A stretch of 64,000 bases of DNA from Vitrella brassicaformis (taxonomy: Eukaryota; Sar; Vitrellaceae), in the NCBI GenBank assembly GCA_001179505.1, contig CDMY01000305.1, positions 73,878 to 137,877 on the forward strand, read 5' to 3'. Below, piece by piece: positions 32,847-44,004 of this stretch (the stretch's first letter is position 1; every line of letters starts with the position of its first letter). The notes below the pieces were generated by a model. That model did not search any database, was not told the origin of the DNA, and was given only the letters and a program-made list of their open reading frames with translations. The position numbers and the translations under genes are program-made.

Positions 32847-35800
32847 TCATCCCCCCATCCCCCTCTCCCGCCACCTTTTTGTGTGCAGACTCTTGCTCGC
32901 CAGCAACTCATCCAACAGCTCCTCATCCGCACCAAAACACCACGCCGTGCTCACCAAAGCGGCCGGATATCTCTTGCCGGCCTTTTGTGAGTACAGCAGA
33001 GACATCACCTCCCTGTCTGCACGGTTGCCCGCCTTGCGTGGCCGTCGGGCGGGCGAAGTAAAGCCGTCTGATTGCCAGCTTAAGTGTTCCCCTCTGCCTC
33101 CAAGAGCCAGTGAGACAGGTAGGTGTGCGTGTCTGGTCGGTCGGGCTGCACAGATGATGAACTTGAAGGTGTGTATACTCAGTCCGTGTGTGATGACTGA
33201 CAAATAGTCTCTCTCCTCGGAATGCCGATATCAACCCACGCCTTCACCAACTGAAGAAAGCTCAGTCACCCACTAACTCCCGGCGCCCGCTCGCCCACTC
33301 ACTCGCTTACACAGACCCCCCACTGAGTCTCTTCCTCTTTTCTTCCGTCAATCCCCCGTCTGCAGCGCAGCCATTGGCTCCGACGCACTTGACAGCGTCC
33401 AGCAAATCGGAGGCCATCGATTTCGCCTTCAGCCGCAGCGTGCCATCACTCGACTGCTGATGGAGGCGAAACTCCACCTCATTGATGTCAACAGATATCA
33501 ACACGCTGTCCGACAAATGGTCAACCTGCAATCACGAGAGACATCTTTTGATCAATCGCCTGTTCCTTTTGTTGATTGAGGTTGACGCACCACCGAGTTG
33601 AGGGGCGCAAAGTTTGTCTTCCCATATGCCTCCCTCCGCTCATAGAAATGCTGTATCCTTCGCATCATTCCTCCAGCCCACAGAGAGGCGTTGACGGCCA
33701 CACCGGGCGGACAGCTTAAGAACAGAGAACAGAACTGTTTGGCCGCCGTTGTGTAGCCTCTGCAAGGACAGGACCGGAGTAAGCGGATGAAGAAAGGCTC
33801 TTTTCATGTGTGCCTTTCCGTGCTTACTCTGGCCAAAATTGCAGAGAGACATCCGGGATGCCCGCGATGTGAAAAGAGGGCGACACCAGGGGCTCGCCGC
33901 GGCACACGGATAATCTTTCTGAGAGGTTGTTGATGCGCCACTCTGCCTGCATGGACGCACATGAGACATGGATGGACAAACAATGGAGGGAGGGTCCGTG
34001 GACGTGTCTCACCTTCTTGACATGTTTGTCTTCCCACCTCCTCAGCTCCTTTTGCAGGTTGTGGCTGATCTGCTGGTCCGTGACGCACTCGACCTCCAGC
34101 CCACCACAACACACAGCCTCCTCCCTCTCTCTCTCGCTGTCGGCAGTCGATGGATCAGACAGGGGCAGCGGGGCGGCAGGCCCATCGAGAGACGACGTGC
34201 TGCTGACGTCCAGGATCTCAACAGTGACGTACATGCCCCTCAATAAGTGGCCGAATACCCCTCTCAGCTCCTCTTTCCCTTTCCCATTCTCAGAGGTAAC
34301 CAGCAGCTTCTCAGCCGCGGCCTTCTGGAACCGTTGCATTGGTGGAAAGTCCCAGAGGCTGTCGCCCCCCGCCCGCCCTCGGTGTCTTAGCTGCGGCCCG
34401 TGCAATTCGGTCCATGTGGCACTGTCGAAGGGCCACCCATGTCCGCCCTCACCCTCATCAGCACACGGCACGAACGCCCGCTCTTCTTGCTGCGGCGGGG
34501 GCAGGCATGTGATTGACCGGGAGTGGAGTGCGGCTGTGGCGGCCGCCCGCTGCATGTTGGCGTCTGGGTGTAAGTGAAAGCGGCTGGCGAAGGTGTGGGT
34601 GACGGGTGGAGAGGACGCGATGCTGCCCATTGCGCTTGCGGCGAGGTCTGGGTTATCGGGGGCTTGTGAGCCGAGACCGATGCGGAAGTGGACGTGGATG
34701 CCTGCAGGGGCCCACAGGTAGATGGATATCTCACCGGCCGCCCCGGCTATGCTGCCCTTTGACGGTCTCCCCTTTGTCGACGACCTGTGGGCAGGAGACG
34801 GGAGAAGTAAAACTCGGACTGAGCCTTTCCCCTCCCTCCCTCACCCACCCCTGCGACTGAGCCTTGCTGGTGCGGAGGCTGGTGCTTTTGGCGACACCCG
34901 CCTGCAGTGGGGCCGGCGGCACAGCTAGCACAACCACAGGCTGAGACACATCTGCTCTCTGGTTTGGGTCTGCAGCAACGGCAGCAGTAGATGTGCCGGC
35001 GTCGGCATTTGCATCCGTACGAGGAGCATCCTCTATCGATGGCTGCATTGCCGGCGGCTCCTCACTCTTGGCTGGTCTGGGCGTGATGGCCATCTGCAGC
35101 TGCAGATACGGAATCTGCACACATGGACAAGATATGGAAGAGAAGACAGGTATGATTGAAATGACATCCATCCATCCACCCGTCCGTGCAGTCTACCCCT
35201 GCAGCCGCGAAGGACGGCGAAAAAAGAACAAGGGGAAGCTCTGTGGTCTCAGTAAGGTTCGTGGGCAGCCTCCACAAGACTTTGCGAACAGACATCGACT
35301 CGCACGTGTCAATTCGCAATATGTTATCTTCCAGGATGGCGGTAAAGCGTGTAGCCGTCGCATAATGCGCCGCAGCGAGCCTGTGCAGGTGTTGCGCCAT
35401 GTCGTCACGGATACTCGCAGAGCTCTGCTCCATCTGGGAGTGCAGCACCCTCTCCGTCTCCCTCAGCTTGGCCGTCTGGCTCCTGATCTCATGTATCGAC
35501 TCCTTCTTGTGTGTCTCGAGCTCGCCCCTGATCTGCGTCTGGATGTTGCTGAGCTCGTCGCCCTTTGAGTCGAGATCGTCGCGGATGGCCGATGTGGCTG
35601 ATTTGAGTGCTGTCTCGAGGTTGTTGGCCGTCGAGGTGAGAGCCCTCTGCAGTCCGCCCACTTTGGACCTGTCAAGATCGTCGATGCGGGAGATGAGGTC
35701 GGTCTCCAGCTCGTCGATCCGCTCTGTGACCTCCTTTAATCGCTCATCCGTATGGGTCTCGAGGGATGACACACGATCATTGACGGCCTGCACTCATTCA

Positions 35801-36303
35801 TTCATTCACACAATCCACAGACACAAATCGACGAGGGTTGACATGAGGGAAAGATAGTGAGTGAGCCTTGCTCAGCCACCTTCGATTCGTTGGAAATGCG
35901 GTCATTTTGGTCCGTCTGATGCGCGGTGATGAAATGCACAACAAATGACCAGTGCATTGCAAGCACTTTCCTCAGTACCCACCCACCACTTTGCCCGACA
36001 GTGACTGGAGCTGCTGCATGAGGGTCTCAGCCATGGCTGCACTCGCCTGGTTTTGCTTCTCCAGAGCCTCCACATGTGCTGTCAGATCCTCCACTGACTT
36101 CTCCAGCACTGAACAGAAGAGAGGCCAAAACACACTAAAATGGTGGTCCCCTCACCGTGTTCTGTGCATGTTTGCATCCCCTCACCGTTGTTCCTGCTCT
36201 GAAGCTCTTCGATTTGGTCGAGAGCCGCCGTGAGCTTGGGGTTTGGCTCTGTGGGGGGGCTCCTCGGGTCAGGATCAGGGGCAACAGAACGCCTGCTCTT
36301 CAT
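32847..36303 (-). CDS. Coiled-coil protein with MATH/TRAF-like domain
   Basis: Starts at 36303 (MKSRRSVAPDPDPRSPP). Coiled-coil exons follow (LTAALDQIEELQSRN, AMAETLMQQLQSLSGKV, RVSSLETHTDERLKEVTERI, LRETERVLHSQMEQ), then a disordered linker rich in A, T and P (about 35090-34860). A region with a WPFDSATWTELHGPQ segment precedes KELRRWEDKHVKK. The MATH-like part spans three exons: AEWRINNLSERLSV, LVSPSFHIAGIPDVSLQFWPE (TRAF strand pattern W-I-N...SP-F...W-F-P), GYTTAAKQFCSLFLSCPPGV and LISVDINEVEFRLH. A GTAAGC donor at about 33308 allows an in-phase join to a last exon (about 33096-32847: GEHLSWQSDGF, AREVMSLLYSQK-type helix, ADEELLDELLASK). If that splice is not used the protein ends at 33307. 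MATH domains are protein-binding; partner unknown. Confidence 0.65.
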
Positions 36304-36557
36304 CTCTCGAGTCTCCGGTGCGTGAGAACACTTCTACGTGGGACGAAGGGCCTTTCCTCCGCCTCTCTCTCCCTTTGGTACCGATGAGAAGCTCGCAAGT
36401 GCAGAGGGACACCAATCATGCATGAATGACAGGTATGAAGCATCTGCGTAGACATTTTCACATTTGCCATCTTCCATAATGATTCCACCCCTCTGTTGTG
36501 TTGTGGTGTGTGCACAGGTGTTTGTGTGATGGATCCATAGCACACACTCCACTCGCA
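36304..36557. promoter_or_regulatory. Bidirectional promoter region
   Basis: 254 bp between the divergent MATH-like and MFS gene starts. No clear core-promoter motif or telo-box was recognised. Confidence 0.4.
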
Positions 36558-38644
36558 ATGTGGGACCTCTTCTGGGCCGTGGTGACTATGAACTTTGTCG
36601 GCGGGATCTGCTACGCGTTCTTCGAGGCGCTGATCTCTGTCATGCTCACCGGTACGCAGACAGACAACGGACACACAGGATATACAGCATATCACACCAA
36701 GGCAGCATGATTGTCCGTTTTCCTCTGTGCAGGCTGCGGCATTGCGCCTTCTGAGGTGGCTGGCTGAGGCAAATGCAGACCCTCGTTTGCATGGCGCGTT
36801 TGTGTTCAGACGGGGTTGATTCTCTTTGCTGCGACGGTGACGGGCGTATTTAGCCAGCCATACGCCTGCTACTTTGCAGATACCAAGTCAGTCTATCGTA
36901 CATTTAAAGAAGGCCCAGGCCACGCACATCCATCCATCCATCCTTCCCTGTGTGTGGTGTGTGGTGTTGTCAGGTCGGTCAACAAGCTGTTGAGATACTC
37001 CTTTCTCGTCAAGCACATCCCGGTGATCATGCTGGTGTTCCTCGTGTGGGACTGCGCCAAGATTGCCTACGAAGCCAAGCTGATCCTCTTCATGGTCTGC
37101 CTCGGCGCCTTCTTCATCATGGCCTTCCAGCCGCCCATTCTCGACAATGCCGTCATCGAAAAGTACAAGGGCCGCTTCGGCCAGACACGGCTGATGATAT
37201 CTGTGGGACGACTGGTAGGCGGGCGCAACGCAATCGAGGCCGCGTGAGTCTCTCTCTCTCTATGGGTGCGTGTGTGTGTATGTGCATTGCAATTAGGTGG
37301 GTGGAGTGGCGAGCGCCCCCATCCTACAGATCTACGGCATGGTGGGCTGCCTCCTCTGCCGCCTGGTCATGTGCACAGTCATCTTCATTCTCTCATGCAC
37401 TTTCTACGTCGAGAAGACACGCATGCGGCTCGCCTTGGCGGGCAGGCCGGGCTCTCTGGCCGTCACCCAGTCCACAGCTCCCGGCATCCCGGAGGCAGAA
37501 CAGGCCATCGAGCACTCTCGCCGTCTGTCGCTGGAGAACGTCCACCGTCGATTCTCGGCTTTTATGGAGCGCATCAGTGGGCTGCTGACGGTGCCGTTCC
37601 TGACGTTTCTCGCCGTTATGACGGTCAATGGGATGGCGGGGGCCGTCTTCGACGCCTACGTGAACGTGCTGCTGATCGATGTTTTTGACGTGCCGCAGTA
37701 CATGCTAGGGTGAGGGGGAGATGAGAAGGGGGGAGGCGGCAGTTGGTGTATCTATCGCCCTCTGTGTGTGCAGGTATGCGACCACAGCAGCGGCGGTTGG
37801 CAACTTCCCGGCCTTTTTCTTTGCCGACATCGGCCTGGAGCTGCTGGGAAGTCGTGGTTTGGTTCTGGTGGGGATGGCGGCCACCGCGATGCGCTGTCTG
37901 TGCATCTGGGCCGCTGTCCATCCCCTTCTCGTCGTCACCACCAATGCGCTCCACGGCGCCGCTTTCGGCCTCCTCACTGTCGGCGCCGTTGCGTACGCAA
38001 AAGAGTCAGCACCATATGGCATGAAGAACACTGCACAGGTACGCTCCTGCACACACCACACCCGCAATGCGACCAAATCAGTGAATGGCACGTGTGTGTC
38101 TGTCTGTCAGGGGTTGATTGCGACGGCCATGCAGGGTCTGGGCACGTCCTTTGGCGTGTTGCTGGGGGGCTTCATCTACAATGCAGCGGGCGGGCGGATG
38201 CTGTTCCTCATCAAGGCCATCATCGTCTCGGTGGCTGCAGCGGCGTTCGCCTTCGTCGACACGCTCGATCCTGAGCTCGCCGCAATCAGCCGACTGACCT
38301 CGCCACCCAGAAGGTACCTCATTCTCCCGTGCCCAGCACACAGGACAACAAGCGCACCACACGCACTGCCCACCCTCCCTCCCTCCCTGTGTGTGGCATG
38401 CAGTCCTTTGCACGCTGAGACCAAGGCGCATGCCGAGGCGGCCGCCTGCTTTCCACCGATGTCACAGAGCGAGCTGGCGGTCATCTTAGACAATACGGGC
38501 GAGGAATCGGGCACCGACACATCCGGTGAGGACCAGACTGTTGGCCCTTCCACGCTGCCGGCAGCCAGCGATGGTCGAGTGGAGAGGGACATGCTGGAGG
38601 GCACAAGGACGGAGCCCCTTTTGGGGTTGGATCAGTCACTTTAG
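36558..38644 (+). CDS. Major facilitator superfamily transporter (MFS_1-like)
   Basis: Exon 1 36558-36651, exon 2 a 23-nt microexon (36733-36755), exon 3 from 36810; later exons begin near 36974, 37297, 37774, 38111 and 38403. About 12 hydrophobic helices are visible: LFWAVVTMNFVGGICYAFF, LILFAATVTGVFSQP, IPVIMLVFLVWDCAK, LFMVCLGAFFIMAF, MVGCLLCRLVMCTVIFIL, LLTVPFLTFLAVMTVNG, and in the C-half GLVLVGMAATAMRC, GAAFGLLTVGAVAYAKE, GLGTSFGVLLGGFIYNAAGG and FLIKAIIVSVAAAAFAF. The conserved AAGGRMLF loop before a helix is typical of the second MFS half. A charged cytosolic loop (about residues 180-240) separates the halves, and the tail carries acidic serine-rich sequence ending EPLLGLDQSL. The EPLLGL sequence resembles an acidic di-leucine sorting signal. 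Substrate unknown. Confidence 0.85.
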
Positions 38645-39528
38645 TAGCCATGGGGGCGGCTAGCTGACGGACGCGTGAACCAGAGAGAGACATCGGTGGA
38701 TGGATGGATGGTGTGTAGCTGGGAAGACAAGACAAGACAGTGTGCGCGTCGCGTCCGCCTCCTGTATAGGTCGTTTGTTTCATTGTGCGTATGTGCCTGT
38801 GTGTGTGTGTGTGGGTGTGGGTGTGTGTCGGTGAGTATATATGTTACATAGGCAGCAGGTGCATTGGCCTGTCTGCCCATTTATTTGTGTCAGCGAAAAC
38901 AGCTATTTGTAGAGACGGACAGGCAGACAGGCAGACAGGCGGGCGGGCGGCGAGTCGGTCCGTTTTTGGCGGTTAGGTTTTTGTCGCCGTTGATGGCTAG
39001 GCAGGAAAGTCAATGAAGGTGTGGCGCAAGCATCCAGGGATGCAACTGCGGAGAATGAGTGTGTGGATGAGTGTGTGCGTGCGTGCGAACGACACACACA
39101 CCCACCAGGCTGGTCGAGAGGAGCCGTGTACGACTATTAGTGAGAGCTCAATAATCACTTAAAATAATCAGGGCAATCAGCTGGAGAGATCCACACACTC
39201 TTGCTGACAAACGGCGAAAATGAGGCTGTAGTTGATTTGTCTTCTCTGATCAAACACTACTCGAGTGCGGGGACTCGAGAGTGATTGAACGACTAGATGT
39301 CAGACGTGAAGGTTTTCTGTGCAGTATGAAGGTACGTGACGTCACGGTGGGATGCTTCCTGCCTCGCCGAGTGCAAACCACATAATTCATTGCCAGAGTA
39401 CCTGTCGTCCTATCCACACGATCACGACACAGAGAACACACGGACAAGAGTCGATGGACAACCATAGCCACAAGTTGCGGCAACTTTGACATCTCATCAC
39501 CCCACAACCCACCCCTAACTAAATGCGC
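38645..39528. other. Convergent 3' spacer
   Basis: 884 bp between the 3' ends of the MFS and beta-propeller genes. Contains (GT)n at 38800-38830 and CAGG/GGGC repeats at 38918-38950. No coding segment recognised. Confidence 0.5.
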
Positions 39529-41560
39529 TCATCCTGCTGCCCCGCCAGCAGATGGCATGTCAGCCACAAATATGGGCATCTTGCTGACAAACGAGCCAAC
39601 ATACATCCGATCGTTGTGCTCAAAAGCCTCGGTCGTCAGCCTCACCCGACCTGAAGGAAGCAAAGACACACACACACAGACACACACAGACGAGTGCATC
39701 GAGGAAAGACGCGTCGATTCCATGTGGTGTGGTGTGGTAGGTGCGTGCACACTTGATGGGTCTGTGACGAGCCTCAGGACCTTCCCTGTCTCATCGATCT
39801 CCATCGCCCAGCCGCCCCCTCCACCCACAAGTGTGTCCAGGGTCAACAGCACAAGCAGCCTATATGGCAAGCCAGCCATCAACTGACAATGAGAAACCAC
39901 ACACACCGTGACTGTGACTGCGGTCTTGGCGTCCATCCCCGCTGGCCTGCCTACCTTTCTGATCCACGGGTAGAGTCTCGACACGACTATGGCCATGGCA
40001 GTGGGGGTGGGCCCGCCGACCCAGTAGGTGCCCCTAGGCGACCGGCGGATGTTATCCAAAACGGTCGGATAGTTCTTCCCAAACACTTCCAGCTTACCTG
40101 ACACACATACACATACACACACACACAGAGAGAGAGAGAGAGAAAGGGAGAGAGAGTTAGTGGATGCCACTGCCCACAGCCCCTCCCTGCTGTGTGTGTG
40201 TGGGTGTGTGGACGTCTGTCTGGCACCCTTGTTGCTTCCGGTGAGGTGGTACTTCCAAATGAGTGCGCGTGTGCACGAGTTGATGAGCAGGTGGGTCTCG
40301 TCAAACGACACCACCATGCCGTTGGGGAAGGGCAGGTCCTTGTGCAGCACGCGGGTCTCCTTCGTGCTTCATGCACACACAACAAACAAACCACCAACAG
40401 AACACACATCAGACCGATGGCTGCCTGCTCGTTATCAGGCTCACCCACCTTGGGGCATACGACATGAGGGCGCCCGTCGCTCCGCTCTCGATGAGCTCGA
40501 GGAACAAGCGGTTGATCCTGAACTTGGCACTGCTGTCGGTGAAGTAGACGAGGCCATCCGGCCCCTCGACAGGCGTGTTGCAGAAGACCACCTTCCGCCC
40601 GTCAGGTGCCGACTCGTCCGTCAGGATGCGGCCCTGTGCCGGCCCCCTGCTGCCGCTGCCCTCCGGCCACTCGAATATCCTGACAAACATGCAGACACAC
40701 GTGAGATGCGCGTCACGCACAAATGCGCGTGTGGTTGCTCGCACACACATGAGTCCATAGTAAGCGTCGCACACGAGGAGGTTGCCCTGCTTGTCGAAGG
40801 CGAGGCCCAGCGGGCGGCCGCAGAAGGGCTCGTTGTCGATGTCCGCCTTAGAGCACATCTCCTCGCTGCCGTCTGCACACACACACGCAGGGAGGGAAGC
40901 GATATGACTGCTATCGGTCTGTGTCTGTGTCTGTGTCTGTGTTTGTGTGTGTTTGCTGACCACCCAGGTGTCTGTGAGGTGCCGTGAAGGCCACGTGCTC
41001 CCATGTGTCGTCATCCACCAGACGGATGATCCTCCCTAAGGCACAGACATCCATCCATCCATCCACCAAACCATTGCAGTGTTTCCGTCAGGTCCGCAGC
41101 GCCCACCTTCTGAGGTGCCTGTGTAGACAAAGCCGTTCTTGTCAGCTGCAAAGGCCTCCCCACCCTGCGCACCCACACAGACACACACATGCAAAAGCGG
41201 TCCTTTGTCGTTTTGCAGACAGAGATATCTGCGTGTTGCTTGTTGCCTGCCTGGCCACCTACCCCAGTGATGTCTGTGTAGAGCGCCTTGGATGCATTCA
41301 GGAAGGTCTGGATGGGAAAGGCCCCGGTGGGCATGGGCGCCACGTCATGTGACGGCACAACCACGGGGTCGAGAGGGGACGACACGATGACGTAGCCGCA
41401 TATCGCTGATGAAGCACACACAGAAGCAAGCACACGGCAGGCACAGCGAAATGCACTGAATGCGTTTGATTGATTGATGCGACGGGCTCGTCTTCGTGGC
41501 CATTGCATACGTACCTGAGAGGACGGCCACAGCGACAGTCCACGGACGAAGCAAAGCCAT
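39529..41560 (-). CDS. Strictosidine-synthase-like / APMAP-type six-bladed beta-propeller protein
   Basis: Starts at ATG 41560 (MALLRPWTVAVAVLSG, signal-anchor-like; an in-frame ATG at 41575 adds MTRRK) and stops at 39529. Exons encode propeller signatures in order: GEAFAADKNGFVYTGTSEG, GRIIRLVDDDTWEHVAF, EPFCGRPLGLAFDKQGNLLV followed by CDAYYGL, VEGPDGLVYFTDSSAKF, DLPFPNGMVVSFDETHLLIN, GKLEVFGKNYPTVLDNIRRS with GTYWVGG, and the final DRMYVGSFVSKMPIF. This order (GRPLGLAF, FTD, FPNGV, DNIR, YWVG, LYVGS) is diagnostic of the strictosidine-synthase-like family. Most members are not alkaloid synthases but hydrolase-like or adhesion proteins of the ER or plasma membrane; the substrate cannot be deduced. 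A Gly run (VGGGGGW, about 39815) is a local expansion. Confidence 0.9.
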
Positions 41561-41634
41561 CTTTCTCCTCGTCAATGAGTGCCTGCAGATCGGACTGACA
41601 ACCGACCGTCAGCAGTGTAGATCTCCATTCTACA
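41561..41634. promoter_or_regulatory. Very short divergent intergenic region (74 bp)
   Basis: Only 74 bp lie between the chosen start codons of the beta-propeller gene and the 41635 gene. If the internal ATG at 41728 is used instead, the space is about 167 bp. The two transcripts must share one promoter or overlap at their 5' ends. Confidence 0.4.
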
Positions 41635-42623
41635 ATGCGGCTGCCTGCCTCTGCCTCAGGCCTCTCCCTCCATTATGCTCGCAGCCCGGTTTCCGAGCTC
41701 GCGCTGCCGCGGCTGAAACCGCTGCCCATGGCTTCGTCGGTTCGTCGTCATTCGTCTACGATGTCCTCCTCTTCGCGTAGCGCCAACACGACCAAGTGGC
41801 CTCGCCAGTGGCGTGCCCATCAGCCGCTGATCACGATGCTCTGCGGCAATCCGGTCGCGCTTCCCGCACTCGACGGCATCACCGGCACGGCAGATCAGTG
41901 GGAGCGCGTCAGCCAAGGCGTCACCATTTCGCACAACGGCCAGCAGAAGCCCCTCATGCAAGGCGGCAAGATGCTCCACCCTCCGTCGATGTGGAGCTAC
42001 ACGGAGGCCCACCCCTTCAGGATGCCGCCTGTCGGCAAGCCTCTCGGCTGCTACTACACGAAGATCAGCATGAAGAAGGGCAAGGAGGACCCGCCAGTGG
42101 GTATCGACGAGCCGGGCTCGGTGGATAAGCCCGGCTACACACTCTCGGAGCACCACTACTGCTGCTGGGCTGGCTCGAGGAGACCAAGAACCTCACGACC
42201 GTCATCAACTGGACGACAGGCGACATCGGCTCGGGGACGGACGACCAGGGCCGCTTCGACTTCCGTGAGCCCAAGCATCACCCCTCCTGGCCTTCCTACC
42301 TGATGGTCAAGGATCTGACGGCCGACGACGATCCCGAGCATCTTTCTTTGAACGGCGCCGTGTATGGCCGACTGGAGTCGCCCACGGAGTGCCACAATCC
42401 CCACCACAGCCGGCTGGTCCTGCTGACGAGCCAGGACCTGAAGTGGGGCGACCAGGACAGCGACGACTTCGTGGCCATCGACCTCGGGTACTCCGAAGGC
42501 GAGGGCGTGGAGGCATGGGTCAAGATCTTCACCACCGAGTCGCGCCCCTGCGACAAGACCGCCGTGGCCGTCAAGAACGTGCTGGGGGCCGTGCTGGGCA
42601 AGCAGGTGTGGGGGGCCGAGTGA
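41635..42623 (+). CDS. Unknown protein with organelle-like leader; frame break in the middle
   Basis: An N-terminal leader of about 45 residues without acids, rich in S, R, L and A (MASSVRRHSSTMSSSSRS), suggests mitochondrial or plastid import; alternative starts exist at 41728 and 41761. The mature part is soluble: WPRQWRAHQPLITMLCGNP, WERVSQGVTISHNGQQKPLM, GKPLGCYYTKISMKKGKED. Around 42121-42180 the frame changes, and the protein resumes as TKNLTTVINWTTGDIGSG, EHLSLNGAVYGRLESP, SRLVLLTSQDLKWGDQDSDD and VAVKNVLGAVLGKQVWGAE. A 59-nt GT-AG segment (42121-42179) would restore the frame; otherwise this is a one-base error or a pseudogene. Codon-level character is strong on both sides, so I favour a real gene. 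Family not recognised. Confidence 0.6.
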
Positions 42624-44004
42624 GGGAGAGGGGGTGCGGTCGGTAGCTACAGGCAGCAGCATGGTGCTGTTTTCTGACTCATTCTGTAGCTTTCCTTTCC
42701 CTCCCTCCCCATAGTCAGCTGCAGCATCTATAGTATGCACAAATGTGTGTGTGTGTGTGTGTGTGCTTGAATGGCATGAATAGCTTCGTAGGACACTGTT
42801 CGGGTGTGTGGGTGGGCATGCCGAGGGGATGGAGTGTGTTGTCTTGTTTTCTGATTTACTCTGTATGCACGCTCTCGCTCTCTCGGACATTTTGCTCTCG
42901 TTTTCCCTCTTACTGCTGCTGCTGCGGTGCTTTTTCCTGCTGCGCCGTTGAGAATTAGGCCCTTCTCTCCTCTCCCTGCCTCTCTTCCTTTCTGAACGAC
43001 ACATGGGTGTGCGAAGGATGAGGGATATAAGCGGCAGGTGTGTGAGGATCTGACGGCTGGTGCAGACAGCGCGACGCACGTCATTAGATCCATCCACCTG
43101 GCTGCCGCCTACGCTGGTCTTCGTGAGACGGGCTCGACTGTCTGTCTGTCTGTATGGGTGCTTGCTATGTGTTTGGTGTGAGCGCCGTGGGTGAGTGGGG
43201 AGTCTCTGTGTACATGCTGCGGAAAGACAGACGTGTGCATCCTGGTGTTTGTAGGTATGGCCAGCGAGTGAGTGGACTGTGGGTTTAGAGAGATGGGCAG
43301 CTGGCGTGTGTGTGAGGGTTTGACGACATGCCGCTGGTGGCCGCATGGCACCTCTCTGCATGAGAGCGGGTCTCCGTCTGCTGCGGTGGCGTGACGGTGG
43401 CCGCCTGCTTGTCTGATGAGTCCCGCTCGTGACTTGACTAGATAGATACCTTTCTTGTCTGTAGATCAGGGGGTGCCAAGTGGCGGTCACGGTGACCGCT
43501 GAAACGTCGAATGGGGTTCAGGTTTTGCCGATTTGCCTTACCCCAGCGCTCCCTCAACGGGCTGCCTGCCTGCCTGCCTGAGTGATGCCTCTCTCTGTGC
43601 ATGGTTGGACACTGTGATGTTTATATGGATGGCTAGACGCATTCATGAATTGAGACACACCACACACGAAGCGCGACGACCAGAGCGGTCATGTCTCAAC
43701 GAACGAATGGCATGGCCATTACGGATGAATCCAACATGAAAACGACAACCAAAAAGGTCTGGTGATTCATTCACTCACCCACTCACTTCACTGACTGACT
43801 GCATTGCATGCCACACGCTTGACCAAAAAACGACGGACAGACCGTACCATACAAAGCGAACACGCACTGCCAAATACACGCAATATGTGAAGCATGGAAG
43901 CCTATGTACCTCCCTCCCGGCTGCCCATCATCGCCCCTCCCGTGGTCCACCACACACTGGCATCCCCTCTCAGCTCATCTCATGTCATCTCATCTCATCT
44001 CACG
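42624..44004. other. Convergent 3' spacer, no gene seen
   Basis: 1.4 kb between the 3' ends of the 41635 gene and the P450 gene. (GT)n at 42745-42765, TCTG repeats near 43137-43152 and TGCC repeats near 43563-43578. A long antisense open frame here lacks any coding character. Confidence 0.5.

Noticed and set aside
39529-41560. True strictosidine synthase of alkaloid synthesis
   Set aside because: The propeller signatures fit the broad strictosidine-synthase-like/APMAP family; nothing supports alkaloid chemistry, so only the family name is given.
42156-43490. 444-codon minus-strand open frame
   Set aside because: Covers the antisense of the 41635 gene and a repeat-rich spacer; rich in H, T and R from CA repeats, without any motif.
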